This document shows, in pieces, positions 1-9,200 of a stretch of DNA of 40,252 bases. Every line of letters starts with the position of its first letter. Positions within the stretch are counted from its first letter, which is position 1. The position numbers and the translations under genes are program-made. Below the pieces are notes generated by a model that worked only from the letters and a program-made list of their open reading frames with translations, made no database searches and was not told the DNA's origin. The stretch comes from a virus: IMG/VR virus record IMGVR_UViG_3300047510_003204, positions 1-40,252 of that record, one strand, 5' to 3'.

Positions 1-946
1 CTTCTTGAGTTATCTTTTTAACTCCAGTTCCAGATACATGTTCTGCAGCTGTCGTATTGTCTGCACCTCTAATTACCGTTAGTTTATTTCCTGTTTTTGA
101 ATCTACAAAAATTTCTTCCTCATCGATGTAAATATAACTATTCTCAGGAATATTTGTTGCATCAGTAACTTCAATGATGGTATCAATTTCTGAAATATTT
201 GTGGATAGAGTAGTTGTAACTTCTCCCGTATAGTCTTTTATTGCTCTCTTTTCAACACTATAAACAAGATCTCTAGATGGAGTATCTGTTTTGTGTCCAG
301 CAACAAATCCAACAGATACTTTTTTGATGATATCGGAAGATGCAGTAGAAATTGGTCCAAAGAGATAAGTTTTTGCTGTAAATCTTAGTGTATAAATTAG
401 TGCTCTTCTGGTTGAAAAATCACCTTCATAATCATCTGACATACTAATGCTATTCAAAACAACAGGAACATCCCTTTTCTCACCAATTTCCTTTACTAGA
501 TCAATTGTAATAGTGTATGAGGGTTGAAAATATGGCAAAATCTGTTCTACTATTTGTAGCATATCGTCATTTAGTTTGGTCATCACACTTAGTTCAAAAT
601 CCAAATTATATGGAACAGGTAAATATGCTTTTTTCTCTTGTTTTTTATTTGATGTTGGTGAAGTTATAAAAGTTTGAGTAGTTGTAGATTTTCTAGCAGA
701 GTCATATGATAAACCAATAAGTTCAAATGACATTCTAGGCAAACTCATTTGAACTGGTTTATTTAAATTTGGTGACTGTTCTAATCTAGCTAAAAACTTT
801 TGAGTTGGTCCATAAGCTAAAGGAACCTTCATAATACTAGTAGTATTACCACTATTATCTGCGTGTTTAATTGTTATGTTATTAAACAAAGAACCGAAGG
901 AAACAACAGTTCTTCTTAAGATTTCGTAGTAAAAGTATTCAAACAT
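1..946 (-). CDS. gp15: gp15-like tail sheath stabiliser / tail completion protein, partial (C-terminus outside window)
   Basis: The reading frame opens at the ATG at 946 (MFEYFYYEILRR...) and stays open to the left edge, giving 315 residues of an incomplete protein. The start resembles T4 gp15, which opens with a similar MFxYFY...RR segment. In T4, gp15 caps the tail tube and sheath and joins the tail to the head-neck complex. Position agrees: it follows gp13 and gp14. A GAAGGA Shine-Dalgarno sequence lies 8 nt upstream. T4 gp15 is about 272 aa, so this copy is longer. Residues from about 250 form an extra module (IDEEEIFVDSK..., VIRGADNTTAAEH) also seen in gp7 and the 834-aa protein. Identity is confident; the end cannot be seen. 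Confidence 0.85.
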   Translation of the reverse strand, partial: MFEYFYYEILRRTVVSFGSLFNNITIKHADNSGNTTSIMKVPLAYGPTQKFLARLEQSPNLNKPVQMSLPRMSFELIGLSYDSARKSTTTQTFITSPTSNKKQEKKAYLPVPYNLDFELSVMTKLNDDMLQIVEQILPYFQPSYTITIDLVKEIGEKRDVPVVLNSISMSDDYEGDFSTRRALIYTLRFTAKTYLFGPISTASSDIIKKVSVGFVAGHKTDTPSRDLVYSVEKRAIKDYTGEVTTTLSTNISEIDTIIEVTDATNIPENSYIYIDEEEIFVDSKTGNKLTVIRGADNTTAAEHVSGTGVKKITQE

Positions 947-993
947 TTTTATATCCTTCGTTAATACTATAATTTAGTTATAATAAAATATAT

Positions 994-2376
994 TTATGGC
1001 ATTCCAAATGGGTTATTTTCACTGAAATCTATTATAGTGTCAGCAAGTTCCTCTATATTATCATTATCGGCATATGGATCAACAATATTATCAGTATTTA
1101 ATACACGCAATTCATAAGTAGCACCACTATCTTGTCCAGTTATTATTTCTCCCGGAACAAAAGTTCCAGTAATTATTGAAACTTTTAATTCTCTACTGAC
1201 AACGTTCCACGACTTAACTTTTGCAGAAGAACCACTTATGGATCCAATAATTTCTTCATTAAATTTATATGTGCCAATACCAGATGAATATGGAGATTCG
1301 ATTGTTATAGTAGGTGCTGTCGTATATCCAACCCCAGCATCTAAAATTCTAATCTGCGATATAGAACCCGAAGAATTTACTACCGCATATCCAATAGCTG
1401 TTGTCCCTATTCCTGGACCGCTAAAAGTAACAGTTGGTGGTGAAATATTAGTATATCCAGAACCACCATTTGTTATTGTTACAATTCCAACCAATCCATT
1501 TCCTATCACAGATGTTGCTGCAGCTCCAGATCCGCCGCCACCAACAAAAACTACATTTGGAGCTAAAGTATATCCAATTCCAGGATTTATAAGTTCTACA
1601 CCTTGAACTCTTGAAGATTTTATTCCAACACAATCAACTAAACTATTAATCATAGTTGCAACCCCAACAGCATTCCTGCCACCGAAAGGTGCTGAAGATA
1701 TTGCTACTTGTGGTGTGGATGTATATCCATTTCCTCTATTAGTAACTCTAATAGATCTTACTCCACCATTAACTACTGAGGTTATGGCAGTTGCAGTTAC
1801 TCCAGCTCCAATTAAAGTTAAAGTTTGAATATAGCCTTCATTTACTACATTATCATCTATAAAATCAATGCTAGTATCTAAATCTTCATCTTCATATCTG
1901 AATAGTTCGCATCTCAATTCATAAACATAATTTTTTTGAAGTTGATAAAATGGTTTTTCGTGTTCTACATATTTTATCTCAAATAGTCTATCGCCAAGAG
2001 GAAAATAAATTAAGTCACCCTCCTTTGGTCTATTTCCTAACTTTATATTAGGATTATTTCTAATTAAAGGGGCAATATAAGTGTCAAATCTATCTTTAGA
2101 AATAATCAAGGTCAAGTCATCAACATCTTGAATTCCAAACTTAGATAAAATTGTTCCATTGCCACCGTAACCTTCATAATTATCGATGTAAGCCTCAATG
2201 GGGTGCGATATATCAAATTTTGATTCTATTACTTCTTTAATTACAGTTTTTTCCGTTATATACTTTCTTGGAAGATAGTATACATCTACGCCATATATTT
2301 TAAGTTGTTCGTTAATTAAATCCTGAATTAAACTTTGTTCACCAAAAGAACCTTGTTGAAAAAATGGATTAAGCAT
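994..2376 (-). CDS. gp14: gp14-like neck protein, enlarged by inserted repeat modules
   Basis: 460 aa. The N-terminal 170 residues (NPFFQQGSFGEQSLIQDL, DVYYLPRKY, GDLIYFPLGDRLFEIKYVEH) look like T4-like gp14, a head-completion protein that forms the neck with gp13. T4 gp14 is only about 256 aa. The extra length sits between residue 185 and about 420 and consists of three copies of a GxGYTxxPxVxI unit (RGNGYTSTPQVAI, GGSGYTNISPPTVTF, AGVGYTTAPTITI) and two copies of a GExIxGxxSGA unit. Similar units occur in gp7, gp8 and the 834-aa protein. The C-terminus (DNDNIEELADTIIDFSENNPFG) returns to a gp14-like tail. It starts 4 nt after the gp13 stop codon, so the two are likely co-translated. Confidence 0.85.
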   Translation of the reverse strand: MLNPFFQQGSFGEQSLIQDLINEQLKIYGVDVYYLPRKYITEKTVIKEVIESKFDISHPIEAYIDNYEGYGGNGTILSKFGIQDVDDLTLIISKDRFDTYIAPLIRNNPNIKLGNRPKEGDLIYFPLGDRLFEIKYVEHEKPFYQLQKNYVYELRCELFRYEDEDLDTSIDFIDDNVVNEGYIQTLTLIGAGVTATAITSVVNGGVRSIRVTNRGNGYTSTPQVAISSAPFGGRNAVGVATMINSLVDCVGIKSSRVQGVELINPGIGYTLAPNVVFVGGGGSGAAATSVIGNGLVGIVTITNGGSGYTNISPPTVTFSGPGIGTTAIGYAVVNSSGSISQIRILDAGVGYTTAPTITIESPYSSGIGTYKFNEEIIGSISGSSAKVKSWNVVSRELKVSIITGTFVPGEIITGQDSGATYELRVLNTDNIVDPYADNDNIEELADTIIDFSENNPFGMP

Positions 2377-2380
2377 ATGA

Positions 2381-3229
2381 TTAACCTATCATATCATAAG
2401 GTGGTAATTCATAAGTATTAGACATTCTTTCCATCAACATATCAATTTCTCTCTGAGCATCATCATACATCTGTCTTCCATTCAATTCCACTCCACCTGG
2501 AAGTCTAACTCCATTAAATTTCATCATATTTTGTCCCCACTGTCTTTTAATCAGAGAAGTTAGATATGGTTTAATAAAAGAATCATTCCAAACTTGACTG
2601 TAACTATTTGGATCCAAAGTTGCATAACAGTCTATTATAATATACTGGTCATTTCTTACTGAAGACCAATCAATATCTAAGTATAATCTATCTTGCCTTT
2701 TATTAAATCTGATTTGTTTTTGTGTATTAAGGAGAAAATCTAAATCTTCGAGGTAAGTTTTTACCATTGCATAAGTCAGAAGTTCAGTCGTCCCCCAATA
2801 ATAAATATCATTTAAAAATAATTGATACTTAACACTGAACATATTATTGGTAATATTATTTGCACCATCAAAAAGGAAAATCTTATTTACTCCTATCACT
2901 GAAGGTGGCATTTGTAAATAATTTCCATTTTCTTCATAATTAAATGTAGTAGAAATACCAGCAATCGATGTTGAAACACTAGTAGTTGTTATACCAATAG
3001 TAGAAGAATTTATTCCCCTTGCTCTTCCTCTTTCAATATCATTTTGAGTTAATTTGTATTTAAAAAAAGTAGGGTAAACTCCATCAAAATGCCTCTCTTG
3101 GAAAAATTGAATAGCATCATCTACCAAGTCTTCTATTTGCTCGTCTGCCACATTAATTTCCAGAACGGGAGCACCTAGTTTTCTCTTACAATAATCAATT
3201 AATTCTTGTCTGGTAGATGGTTGAGCCAT
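2381..3229 (-). CDS. gp13: gp13-like neck protein
   Basis: 282 aa, close to T4 gp13 (309 aa). The start (TRQELIDYCKRKLGAPVLEINV, DEQIEDLVDDAIQFFQERHFDG) and the middle (TYLEDLDFLLNTQKQIRFN) are typical of cyanophage gp13. It seals the packaged head with gp14 and provides the tail docking site. It carries a short GITTTSVSTSIAGISTT insertion near residue 75. It is followed at once by gp14 and preceded by a degenerate late-promoter box. Recognition is by sequence pattern and gene order. Confidence 0.87.
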   Translation of the reverse strand: MAQPSTRQELIDYCKRKLGAPVLEINVADEQIEDLVDDAIQFFQERHFDGVYPTFFKYKLTQNDIERGRARGINSSTIGITTTSVSTSIAGISTTFNYEENGNYLQMPPSVIGVNKIFLFDGANNITNNMFSVKYQLFLNDIYYWGTTELLTYAMVKTYLEDLDFLLNTQKQIRFNKRQDRLYLDIDWSSVRNDQYIIIDCYATLDPNSYSQVWNDSFIKPYLTSLIKRQWGQNMMKFNGVRLPGGVELNGRQMYDDAQREIDMLMERMSNTYELPPYDMIG

Positions 3230-3248
3230 TTATTTCTACTTTTAGAAG

Positions 3249-3255
3249 TATTTAG
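3249..3255 (-). promoter_or_regulatory. Probable late promoter box (CTAAATA) for gp13-gp14-gp15
   Basis: On the minus strand the heptamer CTAAATA lies about 20 nt before the gp13 ATG, in an AT-rich gap. It shares the TAAATA core of the T4-type late promoter TATAAATA, which the gp55/gp33-modified polymerase recognises. It is a one-base variant, so less certain than the perfect boxes elsewhere in the window. Confidence 0.4.
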
Positions 3256-3277
3256 TAAAAATATCATATAGTATGAC

Positions 3278-3442
3278 TTAAAATTTGGAAATAATTTCTT
3301 GTTGCTTTAAGTACAATTTGAAATAACATTTTGCAACATTTTTAACATCCTCAATATTTTCTAGAGAATCTATTTCCGCTGCCATTTTAAAATATTCAAA
3401 ATTTTTACTTAAATCTTCCAATACAAGTTGCTCAGGATTCAT
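3278..3442 (-). CDS. Small unrecognised protein, 54 aa
   Basis: The frame runs MNPEQLVLEDLSKNFEYFKM ... AKCYFKLYLKQQEIISKF. It is hydrophilic and predicted helical, with no membrane segment. It overlaps the last 11 nt of the upstream 74-aa gene, a sign of translational coupling. Its codon composition matches its neighbours. Being set among virion genes suggests a structural or assembly role, but no family is recognised. Confidence 0.65.
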   Translation of the reverse strand: MNPEQLVLEDLSKNFEYFKMAAEIDSLENIEDVKNVAKCYFKLYLKQQEIISKF

Positions 3443-3656
3443 TTGCCAGTCTCCTTAGAAGATTTTTAATTTCATTTAAGTCATCTTTTATATTTGAAAC
3501 TTCTTTTTCAATTGAATTTATTTTTTGAGTTTCCTTTTCCTTTAACTTTTTTTGCATAATATAGTTGTTATAGTCCGTCATGCTCGTATTAATAATTGCT
3601 TTAGTTTCACCATCTCTAATTAGATTTGAGTGTCCTTCTACTTTTGATTTGTTCAT
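3432..3656 (-). CDS. Small coiled-coil protein, 74 aa
   Basis: The protein has a polar N-terminus (HSNLIRDGETKAIINTSM) and a Lys/Glu-rich C-terminal half (KKLKEKETQKINSIEKEVSN, DDLNEIKNLLRRLANES) with hydrophobic residues spaced like a coiled coil from about residue 35. It starts 6 nt after the stop of the 834-aa virion gene and overlaps the next gene. I infer a small oligomeric assembly or connector protein. T4 has a coiled-coil protein (fibritin) just before gene 13, but this one is far shorter and no homology is claimed. Confidence 0.65.
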   Translation of the reverse strand: MNKSKVEGHSNLIRDGETKAIINTSMTDYNNYIMQKKLKEKETQKINSIEKEVSNIKDDLNEIKNLLRRLANES

Positions 3657-3662
3657 GATTTA

Positions 3663-6167
3663 TCATGCTAATGCAATTACCCTTAAATCTTTTACTCTTG
3701 GTGGATAAGCCTGATTTGTTGAAGTTCCAATTAACTTAATACCAAAATATCTAAAGGAAGGTAAATTTTCTACGGTAAATTCATATTCTTTAAAGTCTGT
3801 TAGAGAATCGTTGTCAAATCCAACTTGATCTGTCTTCGAAACTCTTCTATCCGATAAACCATTACTGTCCGCTACATTAATTACATCTCCGCTTGGAGTT
3901 AAATTTGTATGCCCTGGGAATGGGAAATAAATTAATTCTGAATTTGGTTCTTGCGTTATTGAGTAGAAGCATCTTAAATCACTATAGGTATTGATATATG
4001 CTGTCAGAATTATCTTAATAGAAGATGCTGGTGTTTCTAGGGAAATTGGTTTAGTTGCATAAACAAAAGCAGTTGGATCATCTTTCAAAGTAGAAACTCT
4101 ATCATCTGTAGCATAGTCTAATATTGGACTATTGACTCTGTTTGAAGTAAAGATCATACCAACCCTATCCAAATCAATAACCGGAGAAATATAAGAGTTG
4201 GTTGTTGATAGATTTAAATTTAATGTTAGTGATTTATTAGCTGGTAAATTTGTATTTCTTAGATTTTCATTTATCTTTGCTCCAACCAATCTTGGTGTTG
4301 AAAAATAATTAGTTGCGTCCAAACTAATAGGTTCAAATCCTTGATCAATAAAAGGTATTTCATTACCAGATATACTACTTCCGCTAACCGTTCTCAAAGA
4401 AGCATTTATATTTGTACCTCTTAATGTTAGTGTTTGAACTACTGGTCTTACCAATTCAAATGGTATATTTTGTGTGGCATTGATTTCAGAACCACCTGCA
4501 GATTTTGATTCGTTTAAAAATAATTTGGGAAGTCCAACAGATAAAGTCCTATTTGCCATTCTACCATCTTGATCACTCATATCCAATTTTATATTGTAAA
4601 AATCCAAATCATATGGATCAGCAATAGTAACGTCCTCAAAGTTGTGAGTTTTATTAATTCTGCGTAAAGATACTGATGAAAGTTCGTATTTGTATACAGG
4701 AGTTCCTGCAGTGTAGTTAAACGAATTTGTTTGATCTACTGCTCTAGTAATTCCTGTTAGGACTGGTGGAGATACTGAAGTATTAACTCCAGTATACGAA
4801 ATAATTTCATTTTCTATTCTAATATATCCAGGATTTGTTGCTGCCACAGATACATTTTCAAAAATATCAAAACTTGCGATTTCGACACTTTCTATTGAGA
4901 TAGAGTCTGTTGATGTAGAACTATAATCAAAAGATAGTTTAGTAGGTTTTAAATCAGAAGCAACATTACTTATTGATACCAAATTTTGAGTTGAGTTCAT
5001 TCCATGATTTTTATGATATACCTTAATGTTCAATCCATCATTTATAACTTCAATTCCATCGGCAGGAATAATAACATTTGCTCCAGTACCATTTAAATCT
5101 GTAGTTACTCCGGCATTATTAATAAATCTTAAAGTATTTCCTACTCCTGTTATATATTCTCCCTGAACTTGATCTATAATTAATTCGTTAACTCCGGAAA
5201 TTTCAGAAACAGATAGTCTTAGATTTGTTCCCAAATTTTGAGATCCTATGCTAGTTATGCCAACAACATCTCCGGCAGAATATCCCATTCCCCCATTAGA
5301 AATAGTCGCGGCAATAGCAACTCCATTTTCAATTGTAATATTTGCTTTTGCATCTCTTCCACTACCTGTTATAGATCTTAGAGAAACATTATTAAAGACA
5401 AAAGCTCCAGATGATGGTGTATATCCTATACCGGAATTAATTATACCAAGATCCCCAAATGCAGATCCCGCTGAACCTACAAAATTGCCCGTTCCATTAC
5501 TATTTGCTTGAATAATCGTATTTCCCAAAGAAGGTAATTTTGAATTTGCAATAGTTGTTCCTATACCCACCTTTATTTTTTTGGAATTTAATTCCAAAGA
5601 ATCTTTGACTAAGGTTGCTATTTGATTATTTCCAAGACTAAGATCTGGGTTATAGAAGTTTATATTACCACTACCGACAAAATTAGCTCTGTTTAATTTG
5701 AATTTTAGATCTTCAAGTTGACTTGGATTCCAAGTAACACCATTTTGTGATTTGAATAAAGAACCTGTTAATGGTTGCTTTGAAACTAAAACTTGCTCCT
5801 CATCTTCCAAATTATTTGTGCTAACATCAATTTCCGTCAGTCTAGATATCCATACATTATAGATATTTGATGCAGATAATATAGCTAATGCGTGAAATTG
5901 TTTTCCTGCAAGATAAACCGGCGACTCAAAAGTAACTCTAGTTGGTAAGGATGCATCAGAAGAGATTTGAATATCCTTAGGATCAATTACTACCTCACTG
6001 AATGGGTAAACTTCATTAGTTGGAAGACCTAATTGCATAGGTCTTAATTGAACGGTAACTGGCAACTCTGGGTCTCTGGAGAAAAAATATAAGTCTACCG
6101 AAGTGGCAAAAATGCCACTTTCCGGTTCAACATAAAAAGACTGTGCTAAAGGATCTACTAGTTTCAT
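3663..6167 (-). CDS. Virion (baseplate or tail-fibre) protein, DPLAQ-type, 834 aa
   Basis: It starts MKLVDPLAQSFYVEPESGIF, followed by SVDLYFFSRD and PVTVQLRPMQLGLPTNEVYP. In many tailed phages this segment is the C-terminal part of one large protein whose N-terminal part is a DUF4815 domain; here it is a separate gene just downstream of the DUF4815 gene. Residues about 230-320 carry GxGY-type repeats (INSGIGYTPSSG, ISNGGMGYSAGD). Residues about 440-500 carry an IENEIISYTG...GITRAVDQTNS module shared with gp7 and gp15. The C-terminal third (ETPASSIKIILTAY..., PSFRYFGIKLIGTSTNQAYP) looks like a beta-sandwich tail-surface domain. A perfect late promoter and an AGGATAAAG ribosome site precede it. 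A T4 counterpart cannot be assigned; gp9 to gp12 occupy this position. Confidence 0.75.
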   Translation of the reverse strand: MKLVDPLAQSFYVEPESGIFATSVDLYFFSRDPELPVTVQLRPMQLGLPTNEVYPFSEVVIDPKDIQISSDASLPTRVTFESPVYLAGKQFHALAILSASNIYNVWISRLTEIDVSTNNLEDEEQVLVSKQPLTGSLFKSQNGVTWNPSQLEDLKFKLNRANFVGSGNINFYNPDLSLGNNQIATLVKDSLELNSKKIKVGIGTTIANSKLPSLGNTIIQANSNGTGNFVGSAGSAFGDLGIINSGIGYTPSSGAFVFNNVSLRSITGSGRDAKANITIENGVAIAATISNGGMGYSAGDVVGITSIGSQNLGTNLRLSVSEISGVNELIIDQVQGEYITGVGNTLRFINNAGVTTDLNGTGANVIIPADGIEVINDGLNIKVYHKNHGMNSTQNLVSISNVASDLKPTKLSFDYSSTSTDSISIESVEIASFDIFENVSVAATNPGYIRIENEIISYTGVNTSVSPPVLTGITRAVDQTNSFNYTAGTPVYKYELSSVSLRRINKTHNFEDVTIADPYDLDFYNIKLDMSDQDGRMANRTLSVGLPKLFLNESKSAGGSEINATQNIPFELVRPVVQTLTLRGTNINASLRTVSGSSISGNEIPFIDQGFEPISLDATNYFSTPRLVGAKINENLRNTNLPANKSLTLNLNLSTTNSYISPVIDLDRVGMIFTSNRVNSPILDYATDDRVSTLKDDPTAFVYATKPISLETPASSIKIILTAYINTYSDLRCFYSITQEPNSELIYFPFPGHTNLTPSGDVINVADSNGLSDRRVSKTDQVGFDNDSLTDFKEYEFTVENLPSFRYFGIKLIGTSTNQAYPPRVKDLRVIALA

Positions 6168-6206
6168 TTTATTTCTTTATCCTATTTTTCTGACCCATTT
6201 ATATTA

Positions 6207-6214
6207 TATTTATA
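6207..6214 (-). promoter_or_regulatory. Late promoter TATAAATA before the 834-aa virion gene
   Basis: A perfect minus-strand match to the T4 late promoter octamer, lying in the gap between the DUF4815 gene and the 834-aa gene, about 40 nt before the ATG at 6167. It overlaps no coding sequence, so it is a convincing late start site. Confidence 0.75.
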
Positions 6215-6222
6215 GTACACTT

Positions 6223-9200
6223 TTATCTCCTATTCCTATTCCTAGTATTATTACTTTGACCTCTATTTGCTTGAGGTTGGGTTGGTGTTCGCCTATTATT
6301 TGTTATCAAGTTGCCTACTCCTCCCACCTGTCTTGGTGTTAGAAGTTTATCCCTTACTTGTTGTACGGCAAGTTTTCTTTGAGATTGTACACCTACATTA
6401 GGTAAATTAAATTTCGGCGCCTTGGTTGTACTCGCAATAACTGAAAATCCGCGTCCTATTGGTACATTCCTTCCCCTATCAGATTTTGTTACTTTAACCT
6501 CTGCATTTTTAAATATCTTGTTAGCTTTTTTGGCTCCAACTTTGGATTTAGTCTCAAGGTAAGTCTTACCATTAACTGTGTTAACTGCAACTGACCGCCT
6601 AAAGGTTTTCGCAGGACCTTTAGAATTTCCAGGTTTACCATCAAGACCTACAATATTGATAAATCTCTTACCAGTATTTTTAGGCTTATTTTTTCGGCCT
6701 CCCCTTGGTTCATCAATTCTCTGCGTGTCATTATCTTCTCCTATAGGTTCAGGATCAGGTTCAGGTTCAGGTTCAGGTAGTGGAGATATTGGGAAATCGT
6801 CACCACCACCAAAATCAGGAATAAATGGTTCTGGTGATGGGAAGTCAAAGGATGGAGTCTCAATTGGTTCTGGGAATGTAGGTTCTGGAATTTCTTGTTC
6901 GAAGTCTATTTCTTCTTGTGGATCTTCAGGAACAACAGGAGGTGGTGGGCTTAATGGAACAATTGGCGGTAAAGTATTTCCAACAATTGTAGTTGCCACA
7001 ACTGCTGTTGGTCCGGTTATGCTTTCTGGTCTACTTTCTATTACAGTTTGTGTTTCTGTTCTCACAGTTCTTACTGAGAGAATATTTTCCTGAACCTTAT
7101 TAACCTTTCCTTCAGAGAAATACCTTTCTTCGGCACTGGTTAACGCAGGTTCAATAGTAGAATTTGTGGAACTATTTGTAATTCGGAATAATTTTGGACC
7201 AGTTTCAAATCTTGGGTTGCCAAATATATTTGGATTTGGAATATAGAAAGATCCTATTACAACACCAATCTTATCAGTGATTAATCTTAGATTTGTTACT
7301 ACAGCTTCAGATCCACTAGTCAATCCTCTCAATTTCATTCCCACATCAACATATCCAAAATAATCTCCCTGTGCTTGGAGTGAGAGACTAAATGTATCTA
7401 CATTCAGAATAGTTGATGTTGAAGAATACGCTTCCGGAATTGGTTGACCTACCTCATATGGATTTGCACTAAACACTTGAGTTGGTGCATTAAATGGACC
7501 ATACTTATGATTCGAATTAGCGACTCTAAAAGTTATTTTTGGATATGGTCTAACTGGAGATATAGTTAAGGAAGAGAAGTTAGCAGGTATATCAACAATA
7601 CCCTCTACGGTCTCTCCAACTTCAAATACCCCTGTTGACATTTGAATTTCAAGAAGTTTGGGTACAATAAAATTATTTACGTCTATGCCATTAAAGAATG
7701 AATAAACTCTGGTAAATGGTTTTAGTCTCTGAGCGACAAATTCGACATTTCTAGATCTCATAAAAGCACTTATTTCGGTGCTTAATACAGTATCACCAAG
7801 AGAAACATTTTTAAATTCATCTTTGGTTATTTTTCGAATTCCATTTCTTGTAGAAGTACCAGTTCTAGTTACTGTTTCTAAATCTTCTTTAATAATATAA
7901 TATCCAACATTAACTGTTCTGGAGTCTTTTACTGTAGAAGAACCAGTCCAAACAGTTTCCCAAGAACCCCAAGTTACGGGCCCAAATCCACTTTGGTTAT
8001 CTAATTCGGAAGCTAAAATTTGAGATTCTGATTGAATGTAATTAGTAGCAACTTCAGTACTATTGGCTTCTAATCTAATAACGTCCACCCAAATATCTGA
8101 TGAAGGTGTAAGTTTAATTGTTCCGCCATAGAATCCAACTCTAAATGGAGATACAGATTCTGTTCTTGTTGCAAAAGGTTGATTTATTTCCTCAACTTCA
8201 AAATAATCTAATGTTATTAAACTTCCAGTTTTTGAAACATTTGTACCAATTAAATCATTTACAAAATTTGCATCGGGATTTGCATCTAAGTTATTTCCCA
8301 ATCTGATGAGAGAATTTGACCCCAAAATTAAATCAACTTGCGTCGTATATGGAGCTGGTCTTAATTCTGAATTAACTACATCAATACTATTTTTTACTAT
8401 AGTTACTTTTTTCTGAGAAGAAGTGGTAGAAAAATCATCTACAAAAAATCCAGACTTAAACCTATTCAGTCCATTCGTATCTCTGATAAAGAGATTTGAA
8501 GTATCAGATTCTAGTAATGATAAAGAAGTATAGTACTCTAGATTTTTAATCCTATCCTCAAGAACTTTAATATCTTTCATTCTATATCTTTTATGTTCGG
8601 CAAGATTCAAAGTTGCCTCACTAACATTGCAAAGATAAGCTGGTAATGTGATAGTTGCTATATTTAAAGCGTCATCAATATCTGCAGGTGGTTGCGGATT
8701 ATCCGCAGGTTCTCCTTTATTTAATTGGAAAACTCCATCTTTTGTTAGATAAATTTTATCAACCCTTGGTAAGTAATATGAATAGTCTAGAAGAATAGAC
8801 TCATCTGATGCTAAAATGCTTGAAGAAGAACCACTGCTTGTGAAGTTTCTTGCACTAAATTCGAAAGGAGATAGTGAAGAGTCTGTAACTGTAAAGTTAG
8901 AAACCCTTGGTCTAATATCAATTATATCAGTATTTCTTATTCCATTAACCGCAGAAATATCGCAATAATCAAATTGATTGTATGAACTTGCTGTAGTTAG
9001 ATCTCCTGTATCTGATGAAGAAAAACTAGCAGATTCAAATACGACTTTTATTTTTCTAGTTGGTTCTTTTGAAGTTGATTTTCTGATTATCCTAGAATAA
9101 TCATAAATTGTTTCTCTCTGTCCGTTATCAAAGGTATAATTTGAAATAATATTGTTATCTCCAGCATCAATACCAGTAATTGTGGCTGTTATACCAGACT

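Noticed and set aside
6578-7093. 171-codon plus-strand frame rich in Ser-Gly repeats
   Set aside because: It is the reverse complement of the Pro/Glu-rich part of the 1908-aa gene; its repeats only mirror that coding sequence.
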